Part shown: piece after piece, positions 1 through 6,722 of the stretch | Layout: each line of letters opens with the position of its first letter | Position numbering within the stretch: position 1 is the first letter of the stretch | Source: JAQVWU01 sp964628455 | GTDB lineage: Bacteria; Bacillota; Clostridia; Oscillospirales; CAG-272 | DNA length: 14,524 bases | Assembly: GCA_964628455.1 (NCBI GenBank) | Contig: CAZVPD010000098.1 | Coordinates: forward strand, 1-14,524 | Reading direction: 5' to 3' | The notes under the pieces: model-generated | The model's input: the letters and a program-made list of their open reading frames with translations, nothing else | Database searches by the model: none | Told to the model about the DNA's origin: nothing | Made by a program: the position numbers and the translations under genes

Positions 1-54
1 TTTCTTTTATTATACTTGATGTTTATGGTGTCTGTCAAACCCCGTATGGGTCAG

Positions 55-63
55 TGGTATAAT
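55..63 (+). promoter_or_regulatory. Extended -10 promoter of the transposase gene
   Basis: The sequence TGGTATAAT is a perfect TATAAT box (58-63) with a TG one base upstream, an extended -10. It lies about 45 bases before the transposase start. No convincing -35 hexamer sits at the usual 17-base spacing, which fits extended -10 promoters. Assignment is by pattern and position only. Confidence 0.5.
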
Positions 64-107
64 GTTTCTGCAACGAATACACATACCTCCCGAAAAAAGG
101 AGTTCTC

Positions 108-1151
108 ATGCAAAACATTATATCAATAAAATGCCCGAAATGCAACAGCCAAAAATTATACCGTTACGGCAAAGACCCCGACGGATATCAAAAATATCAA
201 TGCCGTATCTGCCGTCATCAGTTTGCCCCCGACCGACCGAGCGTAGCGAAGGAGGGAGCGGGGCAAACTGAGCGACTCTACCCGTCCTGCCCGGTGTGCG
301 GCAAGGCAAGCTTTCTGCACCATGATTACGAAAATTACAGTAACTACCGTTGCGGTGACAAGAAGTGCAATCACTCATTTTTCGCTTGGAAAAACACCGC
401 CATCACCACACCGTCAATGTCAAAACTTTTTGGCAAACATAGCTTCAAGCGTATGCGATACCCTGTGCCGTTAATCGTTACGGCACTGACAATGTTCTTT
501 CTTGGCAAAAACTCGTTCCGTATCATCAGCTTGATCCTGCGAATTGCACATAATATCAAGGTATCGCATACCACAATCAGCAATTGGTGTAAAAATTTTG
601 CACCTATGTTTGACGATATGAGAATACAGCTTGTGTCGCTGCTTGATCTTAATTATGACGAATGGCACGCCGATGAAACCGTCGTGAAAATTGCCAGAGT
701 GAAGCATTACATTTGGTTTATCATTGACAGTGAAACGAGGTATGTTATTGGATTCCACTTGTCACCGCATCGTGATTCGCCGCAGGCTGTTTCATTAATT
801 GACGAGGCAAGGAAGAACGGCAAGCCCAACACTGTCGTTTCTGATCGCTACAGCGCCTATAAAGTGCCTGTTAAATCGCTGTTGCCTGACGCTAAACACA
901 TTCGCGTTGAAAGCTTCAAAGACGACATTTCTAATAATCTTATCGAGTGTTTCAACAAGCAATTCAAGGCATGGTATAAAACGAAACAGGGCTTTTGCTC
1001 GTTTGAATCTGCCAATAACCTTATTTCTATGTTTGTGTTCTTTTTTAACTTCGTCTGTCCTCATTCAGCTTTGAATGGTCTGACCCCAGCTCAGGTTGCC
1101 GGACTGAATCTTTCTAAACATCAAAAACGGGAGTTTTTGCTCGTTGCGTGA
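108..1151 (+). CDS. DDE transposase with two N-terminal zinc ribbons (IS6/IS240-like)
   Basis: This is a 347-residue transposase that would cut and join insertion-sequence ends. The N-terminus has two Cys4 zinc ribbons: C9/C12/C32/C35 and C61/C64/C82/C87. A helix-turn-helix-like stretch (about 135-165) follows, then an RNase H-fold catalytic domain. The likely DDE triad is D189 (in WHADE), D246 (in VSDRYSAY) and E280 (in NNLIE); the last two are 34 residues apart, as in IS6-like enzymes. The C-terminal PHSALNGLTPAQVAG motif is typical of this group. The ATG has a clear AAAGGAG ribosome binding site. Residues about 38-54 are encoded by a palindromic insertion that looks foreign to the family. 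The gene is otherwise intact. No terminal inverted repeats or target duplication could be found, so element borders are unknown. The catalytic motif assignment is firm; the exact IS family is less so. Confidence 0.88.
   Translation: MQNIISIKCPKCNSQKLYRYGKDPDGYQKYQCRICRHQFAPDRPSVAKEGAGQTERLYPSCPVCGKASFLHHDYENYSNYRCGDKKCNHSFFAWKNTAITTPSMSKLFGKHSFKRMRYPVPLIVTALTMFFLGKNSFRIISLILRIAHNIKVSHTTISNWCKNFAPMFDDMRIQLVSLLDLNYDEWHADETVVKIARVKHYIWFIIDSETRYVIGFHLSPHRDSPQAVSLIDEARKNGKPNTVVSDRYSAYKVPVKSLLPDAKHIRVESFKDDISNNLIECFNKQFKAWYKTKQGFCSFESANNLISMFVFFFNFVCPHSALNGLTPAQVAGLNLSKHQKREFLLVA
221..268. repeat. 48-base palindromic insertion inside the transposase gene
   Basis: The segment begins GTTTGCCCC and ends GGGGCAAAC, perfect 9-base inverted arms (221-229 and 260-268). 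Between them lie further, imperfectly paired CC and GG runs around a GCGTAGCG centre. Its length, 48 bases, is a multiple of three and keeps the reading frame, adding a low-complexity linker (about residues 38-54) between the two zinc ribbons. It resembles short REP-like palindromes scattered in some Clostridia genomes. That comparison is from memory, and whether this unit recurs elsewhere cannot be told here. Confidence 0.6.
1122..1139. repeat. Perfect small hairpin at the 3' end of the transposase gene
   Basis: CAAAAAC (1122-1128) and GTTTTTG (1133-1139) form a perfect 7-base stem with a GGGA loop, inside the last codons of the transposase. It could act as a weak transcription stop or an end structure of the element, but no U-run follows beyond the stem itself. 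Function is not established. Confidence 0.35.
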
Positions 1152-1193
1152 CTGCATTTCTACGATTGAGCGTGTTATCTTTTCATTTTTACT

Positions 1194-2003
1194 TTACAGA
1201 GCCTTGATACTTTCAAGAATTTTAATTAATATATCTTTGTCATGTGCAGAAGCCGAATAAGAATATCCATCATTTACAAATAAAGCATAATCTTTATTTT
1301 CGATCTGAGTAAAATAAACGGTAAGCCCTGATATATCCGTTACATCTTCTGTGGAACTATTTTTAATGAGTTCAGTAAATTCATCATATAACATAACGGT
1401 ATAATAAATTTCATTTTTGTTAAAAACAAAGTTTATTGTCAAGCCGTTTTTTTCATCAACCGCAACAATACTGTTTATTTTAATACCATCTGGTAGCCAC
1501 GTCGGACATAGAATATCAAGTTGCTCCGCTTTTAACAAATCGTCTATAGAATCATAAGCAACCACATTTCCGTTCCGTATAAACGTCATACCTTCCGCTT
1601 CGACCGGTTCGTCATAAGGAAGATTAAAAATATCTTTCCCCCATTTTTCAAGCATATCAACCGGCGTCATGCCGTTCATCGCCGCTACTATTAAAACAGG
1701 AATTGTAAATATGATTATTATGATAAAAGCGGCTGCCGCGAACCATTTTAGGAATGATACAGGGTTAAAGACGTGCGGACGATGCATTTTTGCAAATTCC
1801 GCATACAGCTCTTTAAGTTTTTCAGCTTTAACCGTCGGATCGGGTAAAGCTTTCGGAAGGTTGAGTTCGATAAGGAAAGCATTGCATTCGTCGATGTATT
1901 CCATGTCCTGTTGATCAAACGGTTTTTCAAGCTCCGAGTCAATCTGCCGGTTTAGATATTCCGCAAGCTGTTCGTCGGTCGGATAATCGTTTATGTTTTT
2001 CAA
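1194..2003 (-). CDS. Membrane-anchored anti-sigma factor, DUF4367-like
   Basis: A 269-residue protein, probably the anti-sigma partner of the ECF sigma factor encoded just upstream. The acidic cytoplasmic N-terminal part (about 1-83) would bind the sigma factor. One hydrophobic segment follows (about 84-108, rich in A, I and V). The C-terminal outside part contains WLPDGIKINS and alternating beta-strand-like sequence (about 168-269), which looks like a DUF4367 sensor domain. The start is TTG: an in-frame TAG lies 15 bases upstream with no other start codon between. An AGAGGAG site sits about 10 bases ahead. This TTG overlaps the stop of a short leader ORF. The gene is visibly richer in A+T than the right half of the window. 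It ends 42 bases from the convergent transposase gene. The partner role is inferred from gene order and topology; no sigma-binding motif was recognised. Confidence 0.75.
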   Translation of the reverse strand: MKNINDYPTDEQLAEYLNRQIDSELEKPFDQQDMEYIDECNAFLIELNLPKALPDPTVKAEKLKELYAEFAKMHRPHVFNPVSFLKWFAAAAFIIIIIFTIPVLIVAAMNGMTPVDMLEKWGKDIFNLPYDEPVEAEGMTFIRNGNVVAYDSIDDLLKAEQLDILCPTWLPDGIKINSIVAVDEKNGLTINFVFNKNEIYYTVMLYDEFTELIKNSSTEDVTDISGLTVYFTQIENKDYALFVNDGYSYSASAHDKDILIKILESIKAL

Positions 2004-2035
2004 GGTGGTCTGTCTCCTCTAATTATTACAAGCAC
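2000..2035 (-). CDS. 11-codon leader ORF overlapping the anti-sigma start
   Basis: A GTG codon at 2035-2033 sits 7 bases after a strong AGGAGGT site and opens an ORF for MLVIIRGDRPP. Its TGA stop (2002-2000) overlaps the TTG start of the anti-sigma gene in the string TTGA. This is the usual geometry for translational coupling, where a ribosome finishing the leader restarts on the weak TTG. The pattern is seen directly, but translation of so short an ORF is inference. The alternative is that it is a chance ORF, or the remnant of a longer in-frame start separated by a frameshift. Confidence 0.4.
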   Translation of the reverse strand: MLVIIRGDRPP

Positions 2036-2094
2036 GGTTTTTACCTCCTAAAAAGTTGATTCACTTATATAGTCTGTGAAAAACCGATTTGTGA

Positions 2095-2123
2095 CATTTG
2101 AAATTAAAAAATATTTTCAAATG
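2095..2123. repeat. AT-rich inverted repeat over the sigma gene stop codon
   Basis: CATTTGAAA (2095-2103) and TTTCAAATG (2115-2123) form a perfect 9-base stem with an 11-base A/T loop. The right arm contains the sigma gene's stop codon. On the minus strand it could act as an attenuator between the sigma and anti-sigma genes, but it has no immediate U-tract and is not a classic terminator. Confidence 0.4.
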
Positions 2124-2632
2124 AGTAGAAATTTTTTAATGTACTTCCGTATTTTATAATATAACCGGGAAATTCTCTTACGTAAGGCTGCTTCCGATAT
2201 GCTATACTTCGCGGCGAGAGATTCATATTTTGTATGCTTATTCCAAACATCATCATATAATTCTTTTTCATCATCTAATAACAGGTTGAAAATTTCAATT
2301 TTATATCGATTGATCTCATCCTCTGTAATTTCTTCTGTGAAATCGATTGTTAAATTAAATGATTCGTCGTATATATCAATGTCCAAAAGGTTATCGGCTT
2401 CTTTTTTCCTTTTTGTGTAGTAATCGCAGATCTTGTTATGCGCGGTGTTGTATAGCCATTTACGCACGCTTAGCGGATTTATCCTATCGCTTTCTTCTTT
2501 TAATGCAAGGAACACCGCTTGTGTTAAATCATAAGCATCGTCGTTGTTTCTTGAACGTCTGCGGCAGAAACTGTAAATTTCATCGTAATATTTTATAGAA
2601 ATTTCATTAAAAAATATATTATTATTGTCCAT
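2117..2632 (-). CDS. ECF-type RNA polymerase sigma factor
   Basis: A 171-residue sigma-70 family extracytoplasmic-function sigma factor that would direct RNA polymerase to a small regulon. Region 2 spans about residues 15-80, with DDAYDLTQAVFLALKE (31-46) as region 2.2 and VRKWLYNTAHNKICDYYTKRK (57-77) as regions 2.3/2.4. An acidic linker (82-108) follows. Region 4 (about 120-165) contains the helix-turn-helix ESLAAKYSISEAALRKRISR. The chosen ATG at 2632 is preceded by AGGAGGT at close to ideal spacing. An ATG 54 bases further upstream would give a longer ORF, but it lies upstream of the expected transcription start and is rejected. The anti-sigma gene follows 113 bases downstream on the same strand, the usual order for a self-controlled ECF module. 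The signal sensed is unknown. Confidence 0.85.
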   Translation of the reverse strand: MDNNNIFFNEISIKYYDEIYSFCRRRSRNNDDAYDLTQAVFLALKEESDRINPLSVRKWLYNTAHNKICDYYTKRKKEADNLLDIDIYDESFNLTIDFTEEITEDEINRYKIEIFNLLLDDEKELYDDVWNKHTKYESLAAKYSISEAALRKRISRLYYKIRKYIKKFLLI

Positions 2633-2654
2633 CACTACCTCCTGCATATTTGAC

Positions 2655-2683
2655 ATTATAACATAATTTCCCACAGCAATCAA
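2655..2683 (-). promoter_or_regulatory. Promoter of the sigma/anti-sigma operon
   Basis: On the minus strand TTGATT (2683-2678) is followed after exactly 17 bases by TATAAT (2660-2655), a near-consensus housekeeping promoter. Transcription would start near 2648, leaving a leader of roughly 15 bases before the ATG at 2632. The consensus look suggests housekeeping RNA polymerase rather than autoregulation by the ECF factor. Confidence 0.65.
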
Positions 2684-2775
2684 CAAAATATTTTATTTAT
2701 ATTACCATATATAAAAAGCAACCTATATCACCGCACAAATGTAGTGGACGTTTTATTGCGCGTTAAGACGAAAGA

Positions 2776-2825
2776 CTACATATTTTAGAACATTCTTCTA
2801 CATATACATATATACGGCTACACAT
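2776..2825 (+). repeat. Three short direct repeats (CTACAYAT) before the polymerase gene
   Basis: CTACATAT occurs at 2776 and 2798, and the related CTACACAT at 2818, so spacing is 22 then 20 bases, about two helical turns. An inverted copy of the core (ATGTAGT) lies at 2739-2745. The 163-base gap they lie in (2687-2849) holds no gene and no convincing promoter. They could be repressor sites of the old prophage, but the region is AT-rich and short repeats arise by chance. Confidence 0.25.
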
Positions 2826-2849
2826 TATATCAAAGGAGGGCGTTTTACA

Positions 2850-4595
2850 CTGTACAAACCTATATACATATTAGAAGACTTACAATCTTACTTCGCTTCA
2901 GCGCCAGCTGTCGCGTTCAATTTTAAAACCGCGCCGGACGATGCATATCGCAGCGAGGACAAAGCGGCGCTCGACGCTCATAAATCACATATCACCGGTA
3001 TCAGTTTTTCTGTTGTGGAGGGCAGCGGCGTTTATCTGCCGCTCACTCATCGCATTGGTGAGAACGCCGCCGATCAACCGCAAATCTGGAAGTGGTTGAC
3101 GGGGTTTTTTACCGACCCCTGCGTCGTAAAAATTTCCCATAACCTTGCGTTCGAGTCGCAGTTTTTGTACGCGTGCGGTATCGTGATTCAGGAACCATGC
3201 TACGATACCATTGCCGCCGCGCAGCTGGTGTATAAAAACGAGAAGGAATTCCGCTCACTCGGCGACTGTGGGCTGAAAACGCTTGTGCCGGAGTTTTTCC
3301 ACGAACCGCTGCCATCGTATACAGAAACCGTTGGAGGGCTGCACTTCGACGAACTCGACCCGCAATCGGAAAACACCATTCGTTACGCCTGCGCTGATTC
3401 GGACTACACGCTCCGACTCTACCATTTGCTCAACAACTGGTTCGACCGTTTCCTACCTAAACATCGTTTTATCGTAGAAAAGGTGGAATCACCCACTTCC
3501 GTGTATGTGGGAATTATGCGATATAATGGCTTACCGGTCGATCGCATACTCATGGAGGAGAAGCGCGCCGAAGCTGAAAAGAAACTGATTGAGTTGAAAG
3601 GTAAGATTGCTTTTATCATCGGAGACATCAATATCGGTGCAAACGCCAACACCGTCGCTTTCAAGCGATATTTGTTCGAAACACTGAAACTTCCGAAAAT
3701 GAAATTGACCGCAAAGGAGCAGGACGCGCTGGACGATGAAGCAATCATTCTGCTCAAAGAATGGTGCGCTGTCAACCGACCGGAGCTCGTGGAATTATTT
3801 GATATTGTGCAAGAATACCGCCGTTGGGGTAAGATAAAAGGTACATATATCGATGGGTATATAAAATATATCAACAACGCCACCGGACGGCTGCACCCGG
3901 ATATGCTGCCGTTAGCCACCGAGACGGGACGCTTCGCATCTAAAAATCCAAACTGCCAAAACATGCCGCGCGCCGGAGCCGACGATATCGGCGTGCGAAA
4001 CTTCTTCGCAGCGCCGGAGGGTAAAATCCTGCTGTCTCTGGACTTTTCGCAAATAGAACTGCGCGTCGGCGCGTTCTATTGCAAAGATGAAAAGATGATG
4101 GAAACCTACCGTTCCGGAGGAGATATCCATGCATTGACGACAGCGGTCATATATAAAATCCCGCTTTCCGAGGCGGCGGATAAAACTCATCCCAAGTATA
4201 AGGAGCGACGCACCATAGCCAAAAACTGCAACTTCGGCACATTCTTCGGTTTGTTTCCGAAAGGACTGCAAAAAACGCTGAAATTTAAAGCCGGGTTGGA
4301 TGTACCGCTTGCCGAATGTGAAACCATCATAAACAATCTAAAAATCGGATATCTGCGCTTGTCTCGCTGGCAGGAGGAAATAAAAAAACGAGCCGGATTC
4401 CGCAAATACACGGAAACATGGCTCGGTCGTCGGCGAAATATACCCGATATCGCTTCACCCAATTGGAATAAAAAATCCTTCGCCGAGCGTGTCGCAATGA
4501 ACACACCTATCCAAGGCACGGCGGCGGATATCCTGAAACTCGCTTTCGGGCGTATTCTTTTGGGCTTGCCCGAATACCCATGGCTAAGGAACTGA
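2850..4595 (+). pseudogene. Truncated phage-type family A DNA polymerase (DNA polymerase I)
   Basis: A DNA polymerase I-like gene of the kind carried by Clostridia prophages. The open frame begins well before the first GTG: with the CTG at 2850 as start, 9 bases after AAAGGAGGG, it gives 581 residues. Recognisable parts in order: exonuclease motif I region at 21-28 (here VAFNFKTA), exo II HNLAFE near 97, exo III YACAD at 179-183, TGRFASKNPNCQNMP near 359-374, palm motif A DFSQIELR at 398, fingers motif B RRTIAKNCNFG at 453-463, and NTPIQGTAADILKLA near 551. Two defects are clear: the acidic D-x-E pair of exo I is N24 and K26, and the protein ends at PWLRN before motif C (H-D-E) and the C-terminal ~60-65 residues. 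Exonuclease and polymerase activity should both be lost. Homology is strong from motifs; the CTG start is inferred, and it may be a decayed TTG. Confidence 0.85.
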
Positions 4596-4613
4596 GAAAG
4601 GCGGCTGAGAAAT

Positions 4614-4823
4614 ATGCTGATTGAAAAGATACCGGCGGCAAAACTAAACCCCGCTGCATATAACCCACGAAAAGACTTGAAGCCCGGTGACAAAGAATAC
4701 CGCCTTTCATATGAACGAAGGAACAGAAGAATACGACGACCCATTTGGGCAGGTAGAATACGCCTACAGTTTAATCGAAACGGAGGTGAAAAAGAATGGC
4801 AGTCAATAAAAATGTCACTGTGA
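4614..4823 (+). pseudogene. 5' fragment of a ParB-like (ParB/methylase-type) prophage gene
   Basis: The first ~29 residues, including IPAAKLNPAAYNPRK and KPGDKEY, match the start of ParB-like nuclease-domain proteins, often fused to DNA methylases in Clostridia prophages (family recalled from memory). After about base 4700 the frame continues for 40 residues that look like out-of-frame sequence (many R, no domain). The true gene is therefore cut at a deletion joint. The ATG overlaps the end of a 14-codon ORF beginning MAKELRKAAEKYAD (4580-4624), possibly the tail of another lost phage gene or a chance ORF. Not expected to yield a functional product. Confidence 0.6.
4711..4809 (+). CDS. Small ORF, 32 residues, overlapping the recombinase start
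   Basis: ATG at 4711 opens a frame with EEYDDPFGQVEYAYSLIETE, an acidic, aromatic-rich sequence that looks protein-like, unlike the neighbouring frames. Its end overlaps the recombinase ATG at 4796 by 14 bases, as in coupled phage genes. The ATG lies only about 10 bases after the preceding deletion joint and has no clear ribosome binding site, so this is probably the C-terminal tail of a longer lost gene just upstream of the recombinase. No family was recognised. Confidence 0.4.
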   Translation: MNEGTEEYDDPFGQVEYAYSLIETEVKKNGSQ

Positions 4824-6613
4824 TTCCGGCAAGGAAGCATACTCGCAAAAGTGAGGATGAAGAAAAGCCAAAACTCCGAGTCGCTGCTTATTGCCGAGTT
4901 TCCACGGACAGTGACGAGCAGGCCACAAGCTATGACACTCAGATTGAACACTACACCGCCTACATACAAGGTCACCCCGACTGGGTGCTGGCGGGAATTT
5001 ATGCGGACGAACATATCAGTGCAATCGCTCATGCGGGCATCAGCGCGCTGCTGGTTTTCGTCGAGGATATCGATAAAACTCCTCACGGGTATACCGACTT
5101 CAACGACCTTATATACCGCGCGTCCAGGCTGGGTGTCGATGTTTATGCCTACAGCTACATGCTGAGTAAAATGCATCCCGAGGATGAAGGCGCCGAAGCT
5201 TTTTACGATCAGCTATACGGCAGACTGTTTGACCGCTGTCCGGGTTTCAAAGGTATCGTATTCGTAGGCGAATCGTGTGAATTCCCGAGCCGTGACCCTC
5301 ATACGACCGGAATGCTGCGACTTGATAATTTTAACAGCGACGGTTCTCCGAAAATAACGGGAAAACCGAGTCCGGGCTGGTGGCCGTGCTGTGATTTTCC
5401 GCAGTGGATCGATCTTATCAAGCGCATTATCCGTTCGCGCCGCGCCGACGCCGATATCGTATTCTGGACATACAACTGGGGGTATGTCGAAAAAGAATAC
5501 CGTCTTGAACTTCTGCGCAATATTCCGACAGACATATCTCTTCTTGTTACTTTCGAGATGTTTGAAAATGTGGAACGCTGCGGTTTTGAAAGCCGCACAG
5601 TCGATTATACTTTGTTTTTTGAAGGACCGGGACAATATTTCACAAGCGAGGCGGAACTTGCCGCAGAGCGGGGTATAAGGCTGTATTCCATGACCAATAC
5701 CGGGGGGCGCACCTGGGACATCGGCACCATACCCTATGAACCGGCGCCGTATCAATGGGCCCGACGTCACGCGGAAATGAAAAAAGCCCATGATAAATGG
5801 GGATTGTGCGGAACAATGGATTCTCATCATTTCGGATTTTTTCCTTCGTTCATATCCGAACTCGCGAAATGGTCGTTTACGGAACCTGTCGCCGATACCG
5901 GCGAAATACTGAAGAAAATTACCGTCCGTGACTGGGGCAAAGAAAACGCGGAAAACGCACTTGAAGCTTACAGGCTGTTCAGCGAAGGCATACGTTATCT
6001 CATATCGACCAACGAAGATCAATACGGACCGTTCAGAGTCGGTCCTTCCTATCCGCTGCTTCTTTTTAAAAATACCGATGCCGAATTCCCATCCGTTCCA
6101 TGGGCTCATTTCGGAGGAAATAAAATATGTTTCCCCGTATATACCTATGATCTGACGACGCCCGGCAGACTTGAAAAAATAAGCCGCGAGATCAAATGCC
6201 ACTCGGAAACCGCAAGGCTGTATAGTGAAGGCGCTTCTATACTGGAGAAACTGACCGAAAAACTCACGGGACGAAAAAAAGAGGAGGCAGAGAAACAGAC
6301 CGGACTGGCTTATTTTATATCCAACGCGGCCAAAACAACCGTAAACGTAAAAGAATGGCATATTTTAAAAACCGCACTCACAAAAGAAAGCGATCCTTCG
6401 AAGAGGAAAATCATTCTCGAAAAAATGATTGAAATCGGCGAACGCGAGATCGGAAACGCCCGGTCTACGATCCCGCTGGTAGAAAGGGATTCAAGGCTGG
6501 GTTTCGAACCGAGTATGGAGTATATGTGCGACCGTGAACATCTCGACTGGAAATTAAACCTGACCTGTTATGCGGTGCATCACGAACTTCCGGAACTTCT
6601 TGACAATTTATAA
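4796..6613 (+). CDS. Chimeric ORF: serine recombinase N-terminus fused to glycosidase-like protein
   Basis: A 605-residue open frame made of two unrelated parts. Residues 1-76 are the start of a large serine recombinase: MAVNKNVTVIPARK, then the catalytic AAYCRVSTDSDEQ with the nucleophile serine at 36, and IYADEHISA where the family normally reads DEGISA. The rest of the resolvase domain and the DNA-binding domain are missing. From about residue 78 (HAGISALLVFVEDIDKT) the protein becomes a TIM-barrel-like sequence typical of carbohydrate-active proteins, with FVGESCEFPSRDPH (about 154-167), WTYNWGY, MDSHHFGFFPSF and a helical C-terminal part. I could not place it in a named GH family. GESCE is a candidate acidic site only. 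The glycosidase half lacks its usual N-terminal region. A good site, GGAGGTGA, 6 bases before ATG would allow expression, but neither half is likely active. The second half belongs by theme with the sugar operon downstream. Confidence 0.75.
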   Translation: MAVNKNVTVIPARKHTRKSEDEEKPKLRVAAYCRVSTDSDEQATSYDTQIEHYTAYIQGHPDWVLAGIYADEHISAIAHAGISALLVFVEDIDKTPHGYTDFNDLIYRASRLGVDVYAYSYMLSKMHPEDEGAEAFYDQLYGRLFDRCPGFKGIVFVGESCEFPSRDPHTTGMLRLDNFNSDGSPKITGKPSPGWWPCCDFPQWIDLIKRIIRSRRADADIVFWTYNWGYVEKEYRLELLRNIPTDISLLVTFEMFENVERCGFESRTVDYTLFFEGPGQYFTSEAELAAERGIRLYSMTNTGGRTWDIGTIPYEPAPYQWARRHAEMKKAHDKWGLCGTMDSHHFGFFPSFISELAKWSFTEPVADTGEILKKITVRDWGKENAENALEAYRLFSEGIRYLISTNEDQYGPFRVGPSYPLLLFKNTDAEFPSVPWAHFGGNKICFPVYTYDLTTPGRLEKISREIKCHSETARLYSEGASILEKLTEKLTGRKKEEAEKQTGLAYFISNAAKTTVNVKEWHILKTALTKESDPSKRKIILEKMIEIGEREIGNARSTIPLVERDSRLGFEPSMEYMCDREHLDWKLNLTCYAVHHELPELLDNL

Positions 6614-6642
6614 ATTTATGCGTTCATTTTTCTATGAATATC

Positions 6643-6671
6643 TTGTAATTTAAAAATGTTCGTGCTATACT
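6643..6671 (+). promoter_or_regulatory. Promoter of the sugar-processing operon
   Basis: TTGTAA (6643-6648) and TATACT (6666-6671) are separated by exactly 17 bases, and TG precedes the -10 box by one base. Transcription would begin near 6678, about 45 bases ahead of the aminotransferase ATG. A 7-base inverted pair, AATGTTC (6655-6661) and GAACATT (6701-6707), brackets the -10 box and the leader and could be an operator, though this is weak evidence. Confidence 0.6.
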
Positions 6672-6722
6672 TCAGCTATGCATGTATAAAATACCTGGAA
6701 GAACATTCGGAGGACAAAAACC

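Noticed and set aside
87..102. CTCC/GGAG pairing that might hide the transposase ribosome binding site
   Set aside because: Only four base pairs; too weak to call a regulatory hairpin.
1..1200. Terminal inverted repeats and target duplication of the insertion sequence
   Set aside because: Comparing bases 1-107 with the reverse complement of 1140-1200 by eye gave no convincing matching ends, so only the transposase gene is reported.
2633..2686. Upstream ATG giving the sigma factor 18 extra residues
   Set aside because: It lies upstream of the expected transcription start of the TTGATT/TATAAT promoter, while the ATG at 2632 has an ideal ribosome binding site.
3015..3017. GTG as the polymerase start
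   Set aside because: No ribosome binding site precedes it, and strongly homologous sequence lies upstream in the same frame.
4187..5176. Minus-strand ORF of about 329 codons across the prophage joints
   Set aside because: It spans three unrelated fragments and shows no recognisable domain; an open frame by chance.
5213..6361. Long minus-strand ORF opposite the glycosidase-like half
   Set aside because: Composition is that of an antisense shadow (many F, R, C and no domain), and the plus-strand frame has clear protein motifs.
6605..6616. Palindrome AATTTATAAATT at the end of the chimeric ORF
   Set aside because: Pure A/T and only 12 bases long; no terminator U-run and likely chance in AT-rich spacer.
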